Under the pieces are notes generated by a model. The model made no database searches, had not been told where the DNA came from, and saw only the letters and a list, made by a program, of their open reading frames with translations. A stretch of DNA of 64,000 nt from Streptomyces sp. WAC 01529. Lineage in GTDB: Bacteria; Actinomycetota; Actinomycetes; Streptomycetales; Streptomycetaceae. Positions within the stretch are counted from its first letter, which is position 1, and each line of letters begins with the position of its first letter. The stretch is from the NCBI RefSeq assembly GCF_003945545.1, contig NZ_CP029617.1:5503001-5567000 (forward strand), read 5' to 3'. The position numbers were made by a program, and so were the translations under genes. Shown here in pieces: positions 1-7,781 of the stretch.

Positions 1-147
1 CACGAGGTCGGCCACCGGCTCGGCTTCAACCACACGGACTGCACGAAGGACGGGGACCTCGCGCCCGTCATGCAGCAGCAGACCAAGTTCCTGGAGCACG
101 ACGGCATCAAGTGCAAGGCCAACCCCTGGGCGTTCCCCAAGAGTTGA
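1..147 (+). CDS. C-terminal end of a secreted zinc metalloprotease (metzincin-like), 5' end outside window
   Basis: The open frame enters from the left edge and stops with TGA at 145-147, so only the last 48 residues are visible. They begin exactly at a metzincin-type zinc site, HEVGHRLGFNH (HExxHxxGxxH), followed by two cysteines spaced as if disulphide-bonded. The arrangement of an HEVGH..GxxH site, APVMQQQT and an NPW-type terminus resembles the actinobacterial DUF3152 proteins, which are exported. That family assignment is from memory of the motif, and the protein length and signal peptide cannot be seen. Confidence 0.7.
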   Translation, partial: HEVGHRLGFNHTDCTKDGDLAPVMQQQTKFLEHDGIKCKANPWAFPKS

Positions 148-182
148 GCCCCGACGGCGCCCGTCCGCCGTAGCCGGGTCCC

Positions 183-217
183 CAAAGGCGGCCGCCCGCC
201 GTGGCGGCGGTCGCTTT
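183..217 (+). terminator. Probable intrinsic terminator of the metalloprotease gene
   Basis: A GC-rich imperfect inverted repeat is flanked by AAA on the left and TTT on the right, 36 bases after the stop codon. One arm has a bulge and a G-T pair. Its last T residues run into the -35 box of the next promoter. Confidence 0.5.
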
Positions 218-251
218 GACATCCGTCGGAAGTTCGTTCATATTTCTGCGC
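216..251 (+). promoter_or_regulatory. Vegetative promoter for a leaderless transcript (leader peptide / ABC operon)
   Basis: A perfect -35 hexamer TTGACA (216-221) is followed after 17 bases by CATATT (239-244). The expected transcription start falls at 251-252, which is the A of the leader ATG at 252, so the transcript would be leaderless. Recognition by HrdB-type sigma is inferred from the hexamers. Confidence 0.7.
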
Positions 252-344
252 ATGTCGAACCGTCACGCCCCTTCGAGCGCAGCCATCGAGCTGACGCTGC
301 TCGGCGTGACCGCGCTCTGCGTGGCCGACATCCACTGTCGCTGA
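252..344 (+). CDS. Cysteine-containing leader peptide, 30 aa, leaderless
   Basis: A 30-codon ORF starts at the predicted transcription start and has no ribosome-binding site. Its C-terminus carries two cysteines (Cys23, Cys29) in the tail LCVADIHCR. A stop codon is followed 98 bases later by a hairpin with five T residues (443-466), and then by the peptide-transporter operon at 485. Leaderless short ORFs with C-terminal cysteines are known in actinobacteria as cysteine-responsive attenuators upstream of sulphur or uptake genes. The promoter, ORF and terminator are seen; cysteine sensing is inferred. It could also be chance, but the exact promoter-to-ATG spacing argues against that. Confidence 0.65.
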   Translation: MSNRHAPSSAAIELTLLGVTALCVADIHCR

Positions 345-442
345 CGCCCGCCCCGGCGAGTGCGTCGCGATTTCCGCAGCCCTGTGCTGCCCTGTTTCCC
401 CCGCGCCTTCCCGGGGTCAGCTCTGCTTCATTTCCGCTGATC

Positions 443-466
443 CGCTGCCCTTCGCGCAGCGTTTTT
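443..466 (+). terminator. Intrinsic terminator (attenuator) before the ABC transporter operon
   Basis: A perfect 6-bp stem CGCTGC/GCAGCG with a 7-base loop is followed immediately by TTTTT. It ends 18 bases before the start codon of the substrate-binding protein, so it must be bypassed for operon expression from the upstream promoter. Confidence 0.7.
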
Positions 467-484
467 CCCGAGAGGCCTCCTCCG

Positions 485-2206
485 ATGAGTCGATCGTCCG
501 TCATAGCCCGCCGCGTGGCAGCAACATCCGTCAGCCTGGTCCTGGTATCGGGCGCCGCCGCCTGCGCGGGCCCGAAGGACAACGACGCCAGGAGCGGCGG
601 TGGAAAGTCGGCCAAGGGCGGCACGCTCACCGTCCTCAACCGCGACCCGCACACCGATTTCGACCCCGCACGGCTCTACACCTCCGGCGGCGGAAACGTG
701 CCGAGCCTCGTCTTCCGCACGCTGACCACCCGCAACCGCGAGGACGGTGCCAAGGGCGCGGAGGTCGTCCCCGACCTCGCCACCGATCTGGGCAAGCCGA
801 GCAAGAACGCCACGGTGTGGACGTACACCCTGAAGAAGGGGCTCAAGTACGAGGACGGCACGCCGATCACCTCCGCCGACGTGAAGTACGGCATCGAGCG
901 CTCCTTCGCCGCCGAACTCAGCGGTGGCGCGCCCTACTTGAGGGACTGGCTCATCGGCGGCGACAAGTACCAGGGCCCCTACAAGGACAAGAGCGGCAAG
1001 GGGCTCGCGTCGATCGAGACGCCCGACGAACGGACCATCGTCTTCCATCTGAACAAGCCCGAGGGCGAGTTCCCCTATTTGGCCACCCAGACGCAGTTCA
1101 CTCCCGTCCCCAAGAGCAAGGACAAGGGCACGAAGTACGAGGAGCACCCGCTCTCCTCCGGGCCCTACAAGGTCGTCAAGAACGAGAACGACGGGGAGCG
1201 GCTGCGCCTGGAACGCAATCCGCACTGGTCCGCGGAGACCGACGAGGAGCGCAAGGCCTACCCGGACGTCATCGACGTACGCTCCGGCCTCGACTCGTCC
1301 GTCATCAACCAGCGGCTCTCCGCGAGCCAGGGCGCCGACGCCGCCGCCGTCACCACCGACACCAACCTCGGCCCGGCCGAACTCGCCAAGGTCGCCGGCG
1401 ACAAGGAACTCGCCTCGCACGTCGGCACAGGACACTTCGGGTACACGAACTACCTCGCCTTCAACCCGAAGGTGAAGCCCTTCGACGACCCCAAGGTGCG
1501 CCAGGCCATCTCGTACGCCGTCGACCGCTCCTCGGTGGTCAACGCCGCGGGCGGCTCCTCGCTCGCCGAGCCCGCGACGACGTATCTGCCGAACCAGAAG
1601 TCCTTCGGATACACGAAATACGACCACTTCCCGGCGGGCCCGAACGGCAACCCGAAGAAGGCCAGGGAGCTGCTGAAGAAGGCCGGTCACAAGAACGGCC
1701 TGACCATCACGCTCACCCATTCCAACGCCAAGGACTTCGAGACCAGCCCCGAGATCGCCACCGCCATCCAGGACGCCCTGAAGAAGGCCGGAATCACCGT
1801 CAAGCTCCAGGGACTCGAAGAGAACGACTACAACGACAAGACGCACAGCGCCAAGGACGAGCCCGGCCTCTTCCTCGCCCACTGGGGCGCCGACTGGCCC
1901 TCCGGCGGCCCCTTCCTCGCCCCGATCTTCGACGGCCGGCAGATCGTGAAGGACGGCGCCAACTTCAACTCCGGCTTCCTGAACGACAAGTCCGTCAACG
2001 ACGAGATCGACGAGATCAACAAGCTCACCGACCTCGACGCCGCCGCCGTGCGCTGGGGCGCCCTCGACAAGAAGATCGGCGAGAAGGCGCTGACCGTGCC
2101 GCTCTTCCACCCCGTCTACAAGCGGCTCTACGGCAAGGACGTCAAGAACGTCGTCGTCAGTGACTGGACCGGTGTGCTCGACGTCTCCCAGGTCGCGGTG
2201 AAGTAG
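485..2206 (+). CDS. Oligopeptide ABC transporter substrate-binding lipoprotein (SBP family 5)
   Basis: This 573-residue protein captures peptides outside the membrane for the permeases encoded next. Residues 1-27 form a lipoprotein signal with the lipobox-like GAAAC around Cys27. The rest matches the DppA/OppA-type family 5 fold, including the N-terminal LxxGLKYEDGTPITSADV block near residues 117-135 and the FDDPKVRQAISYAVDR block near residue 340. Length is typical. It is the first gene of a tightly packed operon: the next start lies 2 bases after its stop. A leader peptide and terminator upstream suggest attenuation control. The substrate is not evident from sequence; a cysteine-containing peptide would fit the leader. 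Confidence 0.93.
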   Translation: MSRSSVIARRVAATSVSLVLVSGAAACAGPKDNDARSGGGKSAKGGTLTVLNRDPHTDFDPARLYTSGGGNVPSLVFRTLTTRNREDGAKGAEVVPDLATDLGKPSKNATVWTYTLKKGLKYEDGTPITSADVKYGIERSFAAELSGGAPYLRDWLIGGDKYQGPYKDKSGKGLASIETPDERTIVFHLNKPEGEFPYLATQTQFTPVPKSKDKGTKYEEHPLSSGPYKVVKNENDGERLRLERNPHWSAETDEERKAYPDVIDVRSGLDSSVINQRLSASQGADAAAVTTDTNLGPAELAKVAGDKELASHVGTGHFGYTNYLAFNPKVKPFDDPKVRQAISYAVDRSSVVNAAGGSSLAEPATTYLPNQKSFGYTKYDHFPAGPNGNPKKARELLKKAGHKNGLTITLTHSNAKDFETSPEIATAIQDALKKAGITVKLQGLEENDYNDKTHSAKDEPGLFLAHWGADWPSGGPFLAPIFDGRQIVKDGANFNSGFLNDKSVNDEIDEINKLTDLDAAAVRWGALDKKIGEKALTVPLFHPVYKRLYGKDVKNVVVSDWTGVLDVSQVAVK

Positions 2207-2208
2207 TC

Positions 2209-3135
2209 GTGACGATCTTCTGGCGGCGGCTGCGCGAGCAGCGCGCCGCCCTCGTCGCGGCGGCCGTCGTCGCGCTGCTCGCCCTCGTGGCGCTCGCCGC
2301 GCCGCTGCTCACGGTCCTGGAGGGCCAGGACCCCACCACCTACCACCCGGATCTCATCGACTCGGCGCGCGGCGGCGTGCCGGTCGGCCCGTTCGGCGGG
2401 ATCAGCGGCGAGCACTGGCTCGGCGTCGAACCCCAGACCGGACGCGACCTCTTCGCCCGCCTGGTGTACGGGGCCCGGGTCTCGCTCGGCGTCGCGCTCG
2501 CCGCGACCGTCGTACAGGTGGCCGTCGGCGTCGCGGTCGGCATCGCGGCCGGGTTCGGCAACCGCTGGGTGGACCAGGTGCTCAGCCGCGCCACCGACGT
2601 CATCGTCGCCCTGCCGCTGATGGTCCTCGCGCTCGCCCTGATGGCGGTCGTGCCGGACGGCTTCCCGCGGCCCGTGCTCGTCGCCCTCGTCATCGGCCTC
2701 GTCGCCTGGGGCAACATGGCCAAGATCGTGCGCGCGCGGACCGTCACGCTCAAGGAACTCGACCACGTGGCCGCGGCACGGCTCAGCGGCTGGGGCCCCG
2801 TACACATCGCCCGGCGCGAACTGCTGCCCGCGCTCGCCGCGCCCGTCATCACGTACGCGGCCCTCCTCGTGCCCACCAACATCACGGTCGAGGCCGCGCT
2901 CTCCTTCCTCGGCGTCGGCGTGAAGCCGCCGACCCCGTCGTGGGGGCAGATGCTCACGGCCGCGGACGTCTGGTACCAGGCGGCGCCGCAGTATCTGCTC
3001 CTCCCCGCGGGCGCGCTCTTCGTGACCGTCCTCGCGCTCACCGTCCTCGGCGACGGCGTGCGCACGGCGCTCGACCCGCGGGCCGCCTCCCGGCTGCGCG
3101 TCGGCACGGGCCGCAAGCGGGAGGCCCGGGCATGA
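2209..3135 (+). CDS. Peptide ABC transporter permease, DppC/OppC type
   Basis: This 308-residue inner-membrane permease starts with GTG 2 bases after the preceding stop. A cytoplasmic N-terminus is followed by a membrane segment near residues 10-35, an extracytoplasmic region with the LGVEPQTGRDLFARLVYGAR block typical of DppC, and five more membrane segments. The EAA coupling loop is visible around residue 190 (AARLSGWGPVHIARRELLP), and the C-terminal EAALSFLGVGVKPPTPSWG block is a DppC signature. It should pair with the DppB-type permease encoded next. Its stop overlaps that gene's ATG. Confidence 0.93.
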   Translation: MTIFWRRLREQRAALVAAAVVALLALVALAAPLLTVLEGQDPTTYHPDLIDSARGGVPVGPFGGISGEHWLGVEPQTGRDLFARLVYGARVSLGVALAATVVQVAVGVAVGIAAGFGNRWVDQVLSRATDVIVALPLMVLALALMAVVPDGFPRPVLVALVIGLVAWGNMAKIVRARTVTLKELDHVAAARLSGWGPVHIARRELLPALAAPVITYAALLVPTNITVEAALSFLGVGVKPPTPSWGQMLTAADVWYQAAPQYLLLPAGALFVTVLALTVLGDGVRTALDPRAASRLRVGTGRKREARA

Positions 3136-4139
3136 CCGGCCTGACACGGCTCTCCGCCTTCCTCCTGCGGCGCTTTCTCGGCGCCCTGAGCACGCTCCTC
3201 GCCCTCTCGGTGATCATCTACGTCGTGTTCTACGTCGCTCCCGGCGACGTCGCCCAGATCACCTGCGGCCCCCGCTGCTCACCCGCGCAGGTCCAGCAGG
3301 TCGCCGAGCAATTGCGCCTCGACGACCCGCTCTACGTCCGCTACTGGGACTTCCTCCAAGGCGTCTTCGCCGGCCACGACTACTCGACCGGCACCGGTGT
3401 GGAGCACTGCGAGGCGCCCTGCCTCGGCGTCTCCTACCAGAGCGACCAGCAGGTCACCGCGCTGATCGTGGCGAAGCTGCCGATCACCGCCTCGCTGGCG
3501 CTGGGCGCGATGGCGATGTGGCTGATCCTGGGCGTGGGCACCGGCGTGCTCTCCGCCTGGCGGCGCGGCAGGATCAGCGAGCGCGTTCTGACCGCCGTCA
3601 CGCTCGCGGGCACCGCCACGCCCGTCTTCGTGATCGGCCTGCTGCTGATGATCGTCGTCTGCGGACAGCTCCAGTGGCTGCCCTTCCCGCAGTACACCGA
3701 CTTCGGCGACGACCCGGCGCAGTGGGCCTGGAACCTGCTCCTGCCCTGGCTCTCGCTCGCGCTGATCGAGGCCGCCAAGTACGCGCGGCTGACCCGCTCC
3801 TCGATGCTGGAGACGCTCGCCGACGACCATGTGCGGACCTTTCGCGCGTACGGCGTCGGGGAGCGGTCGATCATCGGCAAGCACGCGTTGCGGGGAGCGG
3901 TGGCGCCCGTCATCGCCCTGACCGCCAACGACGTCGGGTCGATGTTCGGCGGCGCGGTGCTGAGCGAGACCCTGTTCGGCCTCCCCGGGCTCGGGCGCGA
4001 ACTCGTGCACGCGGTGAAGGTCGTCGACCTGCCGGTGGTGGTCGGCCTCGTCATGGTCACCGGCTTCTTCGTGGTGCTCGCCAATGCCGTCGCGGACGTG
4101 CTGTACGCGGTGGCCGACCGACGGGTGGTGCTGTCATGA
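3132..4139 (+). CDS. Peptide ABC transporter permease, DppB/OppB type
   Basis: This 335-residue permease is the second membrane subunit of the peptide importer. I place the start at ATG 3132, which overlaps the preceding TGA (ATGA); the frame is open further upstream but has no family similarity there. Residues 10-35 hold the first membrane segment (LLRRFLGALSTLLAL). The coupling loop lies near residue 240 (FRAYGVGERSIIGKHALRG) and the ETLFGLPGLGRELV block near residue 285 is diagnostic of DppB. DppB usually precedes DppC; here the order is reversed. Confidence 0.93.
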   Translation: MTGLTRLSAFLLRRFLGALSTLLALSVIIYVVFYVAPGDVAQITCGPRCSPAQVQQVAEQLRLDDPLYVRYWDFLQGVFAGHDYSTGTGVEHCEAPCLGVSYQSDQQVTALIVAKLPITASLALGAMAMWLILGVGTGVLSAWRRGRISERVLTAVTLAGTATPVFVIGLLLMIVVCGQLQWLPFPQYTDFGDDPAQWAWNLLLPWLSLALIEAAKYARLTRSSMLETLADDHVRTFRAYGVGERSIIGKHALRGAVAPVIALTANDVGSMFGGAVLSETLFGLPGLGRELVHAVKVVDLPVVVGLVMVTGFFVVLANAVADVLYAVADRRVVLS

Positions 4140-5854
4140 CTCTCGTCCAAGTGACGGACCTGAGTGTGGAGTTCGGGTCCGGAGTGCGGGCCGTCGACGG
4201 ACTCTCCCTCACCCTGGAGGAGGGCGGCGCGCTCGCCCTCGTCGGTGAGTCGGGGTCCGGCAAGTCGACCGTCGCGTCCGCGCTGCTCGGGCTCCACCGG
4301 GGCACGGGCGCGCGCGTCGACGGATCGGTGCGGGTCGCGGGCATCGACGTACAGAAGGCCTCGGAGGCGGAGCTGCGGCGGCTGCGCGGCGGGAAGGCCG
4401 CGATGGTCTTCCAGGACCCGCTCTCCTCCCTCGACCCGTACTACGCGGTGGGCGACCAGATCGCCGAGGTGCACCGCGTGCACACCGGGGCTTCCCGGCG
4501 CGCGGCACGCGCGCGTGCCGTGGACGTGCTCGACCGGGTCGGCATTCCCGACGCCGTACGCCGCTCGCGCTCACGCCCGCACGAGTTCAGCGGCGGCATG
4601 CGCCAACGCGCGCTCATCGCCATGGCGTTGGCGTGCGAGCCCGCGCTCCTGATCGCCGACGAGCCGACCACCGCCCTCGACGTCACCGTCCAGGCCCAGA
4701 TCCTCGACCTGCTGCACACGCTGCGGGAGGAGACCGGCATGGGCCTGCTCCTGGTCACCCACGACGTGGGGGTCGCGGCCGAGAGCGCCGAGCAGGTCCT
4801 TGTCATGCGGGGCGGGCGCGCGGTGGAGCGGGGCGCGGTGCGGGATGTCCTCGCGGCGCCCCGGGAGCCGTACACCCGGGAGCTGCTGGGGGCCGTGCCG
4901 CGGGTGGACGCGCCGGTGGCGGTTGCGCCGGCGCGGGCCGTGAAGGGGGCGGGCGAGGGCGTGCCCGGGCCGGTGGTGCTGGAAGCGGTCGGGCTGCGGC
5001 GGGAGTTCGGGCGCGGCAAGCGTGCGGTGACCGCCGTCGACGATGTCTCGCTCACCGTCCGCCGCGGGGAGACCCTCGGCATCGTGGGGGAGAGCGGCAG
5101 CGGCAAGACGACGCTCGGGCGCATGCTCGTGGGGCTGCTCGAACCGAGCGCGGGGCTTCTGCGGCATGGGGGTGCGGAGGGGCCTGGGGGTGCGGAGGGC
5201 TCGGGGGGCGCGGTGGGCTCCGGGGGCTGGGCGGGTCCGGGTGGCCGGGTGGATCTCGGCGATCGGGTGGGCCTCGGCGGCCGGGTGGATCCCGGGGTGC
5301 AGATGGTGTTCCAGGACCCCGTCTCCTCCCTCAATCCGCGCCGCTCGATCGGCGAGTCCGTCGCCGACCCGCTGCGCGCGCGGGGCGAGAGCGACGCCTT
5401 CGTACGCGGACGGGTGCGCGAGCTGCTTGAGCGCGTCGGACTCGAACCGGCGTACTACGACCGCTACCCGCACGAGTTCAGCGGCGGGCAGCGGCAGCGC
5501 GTCGGCATCGCGCGTGCGCTCGCCGCCGAGCCGCGCATCATCGTGTGCGACGAACCGGTGTCCGCGCTCGACGTGACCACGCAGGCCCAAGTGGTCGGCC
5601 TGCTCGGCCGGTTGCAGCGGGAGCTGGGGCTCGCGCTCGTCTTCATCGCGCACGACCTCGCGGTCGTACGCCAGGTCAGCGACCGGGTCGCGGTGATGAG
5701 GCGGGGCCGGATCGTCGAGTACGGAACCGTCGACCAGGTCTACGGCTCGCCGCGGGACCCGTACACCAGGCGGCTGCTCGCGGCCGTCCCCTCGCTCGAT
5801 CCCGAGGCCGCCGCGCGGCGGCGCGAGGCCCGCAGGGAACTGGCCGCAGCCTGA
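4136..5854 (+). CDS. Fused dual ATP-binding protein of a peptide ABC transporter (DppD-DppF fusion)
   Basis: This 572-residue protein holds two complete nucleotide-binding domains that energise peptide import. The first domain has Walker A GESGSGKST near residue 38, signature FSGGMRQR near 150 and Walker B LLIADEPTTALD near 172. The second has GESGSGKTT near 318, FSGGQRQR near 447 and IIVCDEPVSALD near 467. DppD and DppF are usually separate; fused forms are common in actinobacteria. Residues of about 342-387, between Walker A and the Q-loop of the second domain, are a Gly-rich repetitive insertion that ordinary domains lack. The ATG overlaps the preceding TGA, so the four-gene operon is translationally coupled. 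Confidence 0.93.
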   Translation: MTLVQVTDLSVEFGSGVRAVDGLSLTLEEGGALALVGESGSGKSTVASALLGLHRGTGARVDGSVRVAGIDVQKASEAELRRLRGGKAAMVFQDPLSSLDPYYAVGDQIAEVHRVHTGASRRAARARAVDVLDRVGIPDAVRRSRSRPHEFSGGMRQRALIAMALACEPALLIADEPTTALDVTVQAQILDLLHTLREETGMGLLLVTHDVGVAAESAEQVLVMRGGRAVERGAVRDVLAAPREPYTRELLGAVPRVDAPVAVAPARAVKGAGEGVPGPVVLEAVGLRREFGRGKRAVTAVDDVSLTVRRGETLGIVGESGSGKTTLGRMLVGLLEPSAGLLRHGGAEGPGGAEGSGGAVGSGGWAGPGGRVDLGDRVGLGGRVDPGVQMVFQDPVSSLNPRRSIGESVADPLRARGESDAFVRGRVRELLERVGLEPAYYDRYPHEFSGGQRQRVGIARALAAEPRIIVCDEPVSALDVTTQAQVVGLLGRLQRELGLALVFIAHDLAVVRQVSDRVAVMRRGRIVEYGTVDQVYGSPRDPYTRRLLAAVPSLDPEAAARRREARRELAAA

Positions 5855-5893
5855 CTCTCCGTGAAGAAGGAGGGGCTTCTGAGCGCTTCTGAG

Positions 5894-5905
5894 GCGCTAT
5901 AGCGC
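5894..5905. repeat. 12-bp perfect palindrome GCGCTATAGCGC
   Basis: A perfect palindrome lies 40 bases after the transporter operon stop, inside a wider inverted repeat (AGCGC...GCGCT). It could be a weak terminator or a protein-binding site; no T-run follows. Confidence 0.4.
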
Positions 5906-5952
5906 GACAGAACGCTACCGGCGCGGGAAAGTTACGGCCGTTCACCCCTTTT

Positions 5953-6038
5953 GGTGGCGCGATGGACAACCGTCCGTCGCGCCACCGGCATGACCGCATA
6001 CGTTCGTCCCGCTGTGAGCCGCCGACCAACGGCGGCTC
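5953..6038 (+). promoter_or_regulatory. Two tandem hairpins upstream of the PelF-type gene
   Basis: The first hairpin has a perfect 10-bp stem GGTGGCGCGA (5953-5962) / TCGCGCCACC (5977-5986), with an inner GGAC/GTCC pair. The second has an 8-bp stem GAGCCGCC (6016-6023) / GGCGGCTC (6031-6038). They end 27 bases before the GTG start at 6066. An operator or an mRNA structure controlling the polysaccharide cluster is possible; function is not known. Confidence 0.5.
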
Positions 6039-6065
6039 CCCAGACGGGAGATCGGGGGTGCGCTC

Positions 6066-7781
6066 GTGCGCGTTGCACTGCTTACGGAGGGTGGCTACCC
6101 ATATGTGGGTGGTGAGGGCCGGCTCTGGTGCGACCGGCTCGTGCGCGGGCTCGGGCAGCACGAGTTCGATGTCTACGCGCTCAGCCGCGACGAGCGGCAG
6201 GAGGCGCGGGGCTGGGTCGGACTCCCGCCCCAGGTCGCCCGGGTGCGCACGGCGCCGCTGTGGACCGCCGACGACCGGGCACTCCGCTCCGCCGGACCCC
6301 ACGGCGGGCGCGGGCGGCGGGCGCGGCGCCGGTTCACGGAGTGCTTCGGGGAACTGGCGGATGTGGTGTGCCGGGGCGGGGCGGGGGGCGCGGGGCGGGA
6401 GGCCGCACCGGAGGCCGGCTCCGGCCATGTGGCGGACCGTTTCGCCAACGCCCTCTACGGCCTCGCCGAACTCGCCCGCGACGAGGGCGGACTTGTCGGC
6501 GCGCTGCGCTCGGAGGCCGCCGTGCGCGCCCTGGAGAGCGCCTGCCGCGCGCCCGGCGCACTGCGCGCCGCCCGCACCGCACGCGTCTGCGACCTGCTCG
6601 TCGCCGCCGGCCTGATCGAACGGGCGCTGCGACCCCTCTCCCTCGACTGGTACGACGACGACGCGCTCGGCGCGGCCGACCTCTGCCACGCCGCGTCCGG
6701 CGGGCCCGCGGCGCTGCCCGGACTGCTCGCCAGGCACTTCGCGGGTGTGCCGCTGCTCGTCACCGAGTACGGCGTACAGCTGCGCGCCCACCACCTCGCC
6801 GCGGGCGACATGGACCTGAGCGCGCCGGCCCGGGCGCTGCTCGCCTCCTTCCACGGCCTCCTCGCCGCCGAGGTCTACGGCCAGGCCGTGCTGGTCACCC
6901 CCGGCAACACCCACGCCCGCCGCTGGCAGGAGCGGTGCGGCGCCGACCGGGCCAAGCTGCGCACGGTCTACCCCGGCATGGAGTCCGGCCGCTTCTCGGA
7001 GATCGGCGAGCGGGGCTACGACGACCTCGGCGCCGCCCACCGCACCCTCCTGTGGGTCGGCCGCGTCGAGCCCGCCAAGGACCTGATCTCGCTGCTCCAC
7101 GCCTTCGCCGAGGTCCGCAGGGAGGAGCCGAAGGCACGCCTGCGGATCGTCGGGGCGCCCGCCGAGGGGCGTGAGGCCGTGGACTACCTCGCCCAGTGCC
7201 GGGCGCTCGCCGCGCAGCTCTTCCCCGACGAGGCGGAGGGGGCGCACGCCGTCGGCGACAACCCCGTCTCCTTCGAGGAGGTCGGCGGACCCGAGTTGCC
7301 GGACCTCGCCGACGCGTATGCCGCGGGCGCGGTGGTGGTGCTCTCCAGCGTCGTCGAAGGCTTCCCGATCAGCCTGGTCGAGGCCATGTTCTGCGGGCGC
7401 GCGACCGTCTCGACGGATGTCGGCGCGGTGGTGGAGGTCATCGGCGGCACGGGGCTCGTCGTACCGCCGCGCAATCCGCGGGCGCTCGCGGAGGCGTGCG
7501 TGGCGCTCCTGCGCGACCCCACGCGCTGCGCGCGCCTGGGTGCGGCGGCGCGGGCGCGGGCGCTCGAACTCTTCACCGTGGAGCAGAACGTCGCGGCATT
7601 TCGCGGCATTTACCTGGAAATCGTCTCGCACTGCCCGGTGCGGAGGGACGCATTGGACGAGGCGGGCGAGCCGGTCCCCTTCGCGCACCCGGCCGAGGCG
7701 TATGTGCCGGGGCGGTGGGCGGCCGCGGTCGGCCCCCACCAGGTGGATGAACGGGAGCAGTTGAAGGGGGCGGTCGTATGA
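6066..7781 (+). CDS. pelF: GT4 family glycosyltransferase, PelF-like
   Basis: This 571-residue cytoplasmic glycosyltransferase is likely the polymerising enzyme of a Pel-like exopolysaccharide system. The N-terminal block MRVALLTEGGYPYVGGEGRLW is the DUF3492 entry typical of PelF. The C-terminal GT4 domain shows the donor-binding region (VGRVEPAKDLISLLHAF near residue 335) and the EGFPISLVEAM block near 430 with the two conserved glutamates. The GTG start has GGGGG 6-10 bases upstream. The next gene overlaps by ATGA. A low-complexity Gly/Arg/Ala stretch near residues 75-120 is less conserved in such proteins. PelF in Pseudomonas uses UDP-GalNAc/GlcNAc; the substrate here is inferred only. Confidence 0.8.
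   Translation: MRVALLTEGGYPYVGGEGRLWCDRLVRGLGQHEFDVYALSRDERQEARGWVGLPPQVARVRTAPLWTADDRALRSAGPHGGRGRRARRRFTECFGELADVVCRGGAGGAGREAAPEAGSGHVADRFANALYGLAELARDEGGLVGALRSEAAVRALESACRAPGALRAARTARVCDLLVAAGLIERALRPLSLDWYDDDALGAADLCHAASGGPAALPGLLARHFAGVPLLVTEYGVQLRAHHLAAGDMDLSAPARALLASFHGLLAAEVYGQAVLVTPGNTHARRWQERCGADRAKLRTVYPGMESGRFSEIGERGYDDLGAAHRTLLWVGRVEPAKDLISLLHAFAEVRREEPKARLRIVGAPAEGREAVDYLAQCRALAAQLFPDEAEGAHAVGDNPVSFEEVGGPELPDLADAYAAGAVVVLSSVVEGFPISLVEAMFCGRATVSTDVGAVVEVIGGTGLVVPPRNPRALAEACVALLRDPTRCARLGAAARARALELFTVEQNVAAFRGIYLEIVSHCPVRRDALDEAGEPVPFAHPAEAYVPGRWAAAVGPHQVDEREQLKGAVV

Noticed and set aside
428..2110. 560-codon minus-strand frame opposite the substrate-binding protein
   Set aside because: Shadow frame of high third-position GC; Val/Gly-rich and without similarity.
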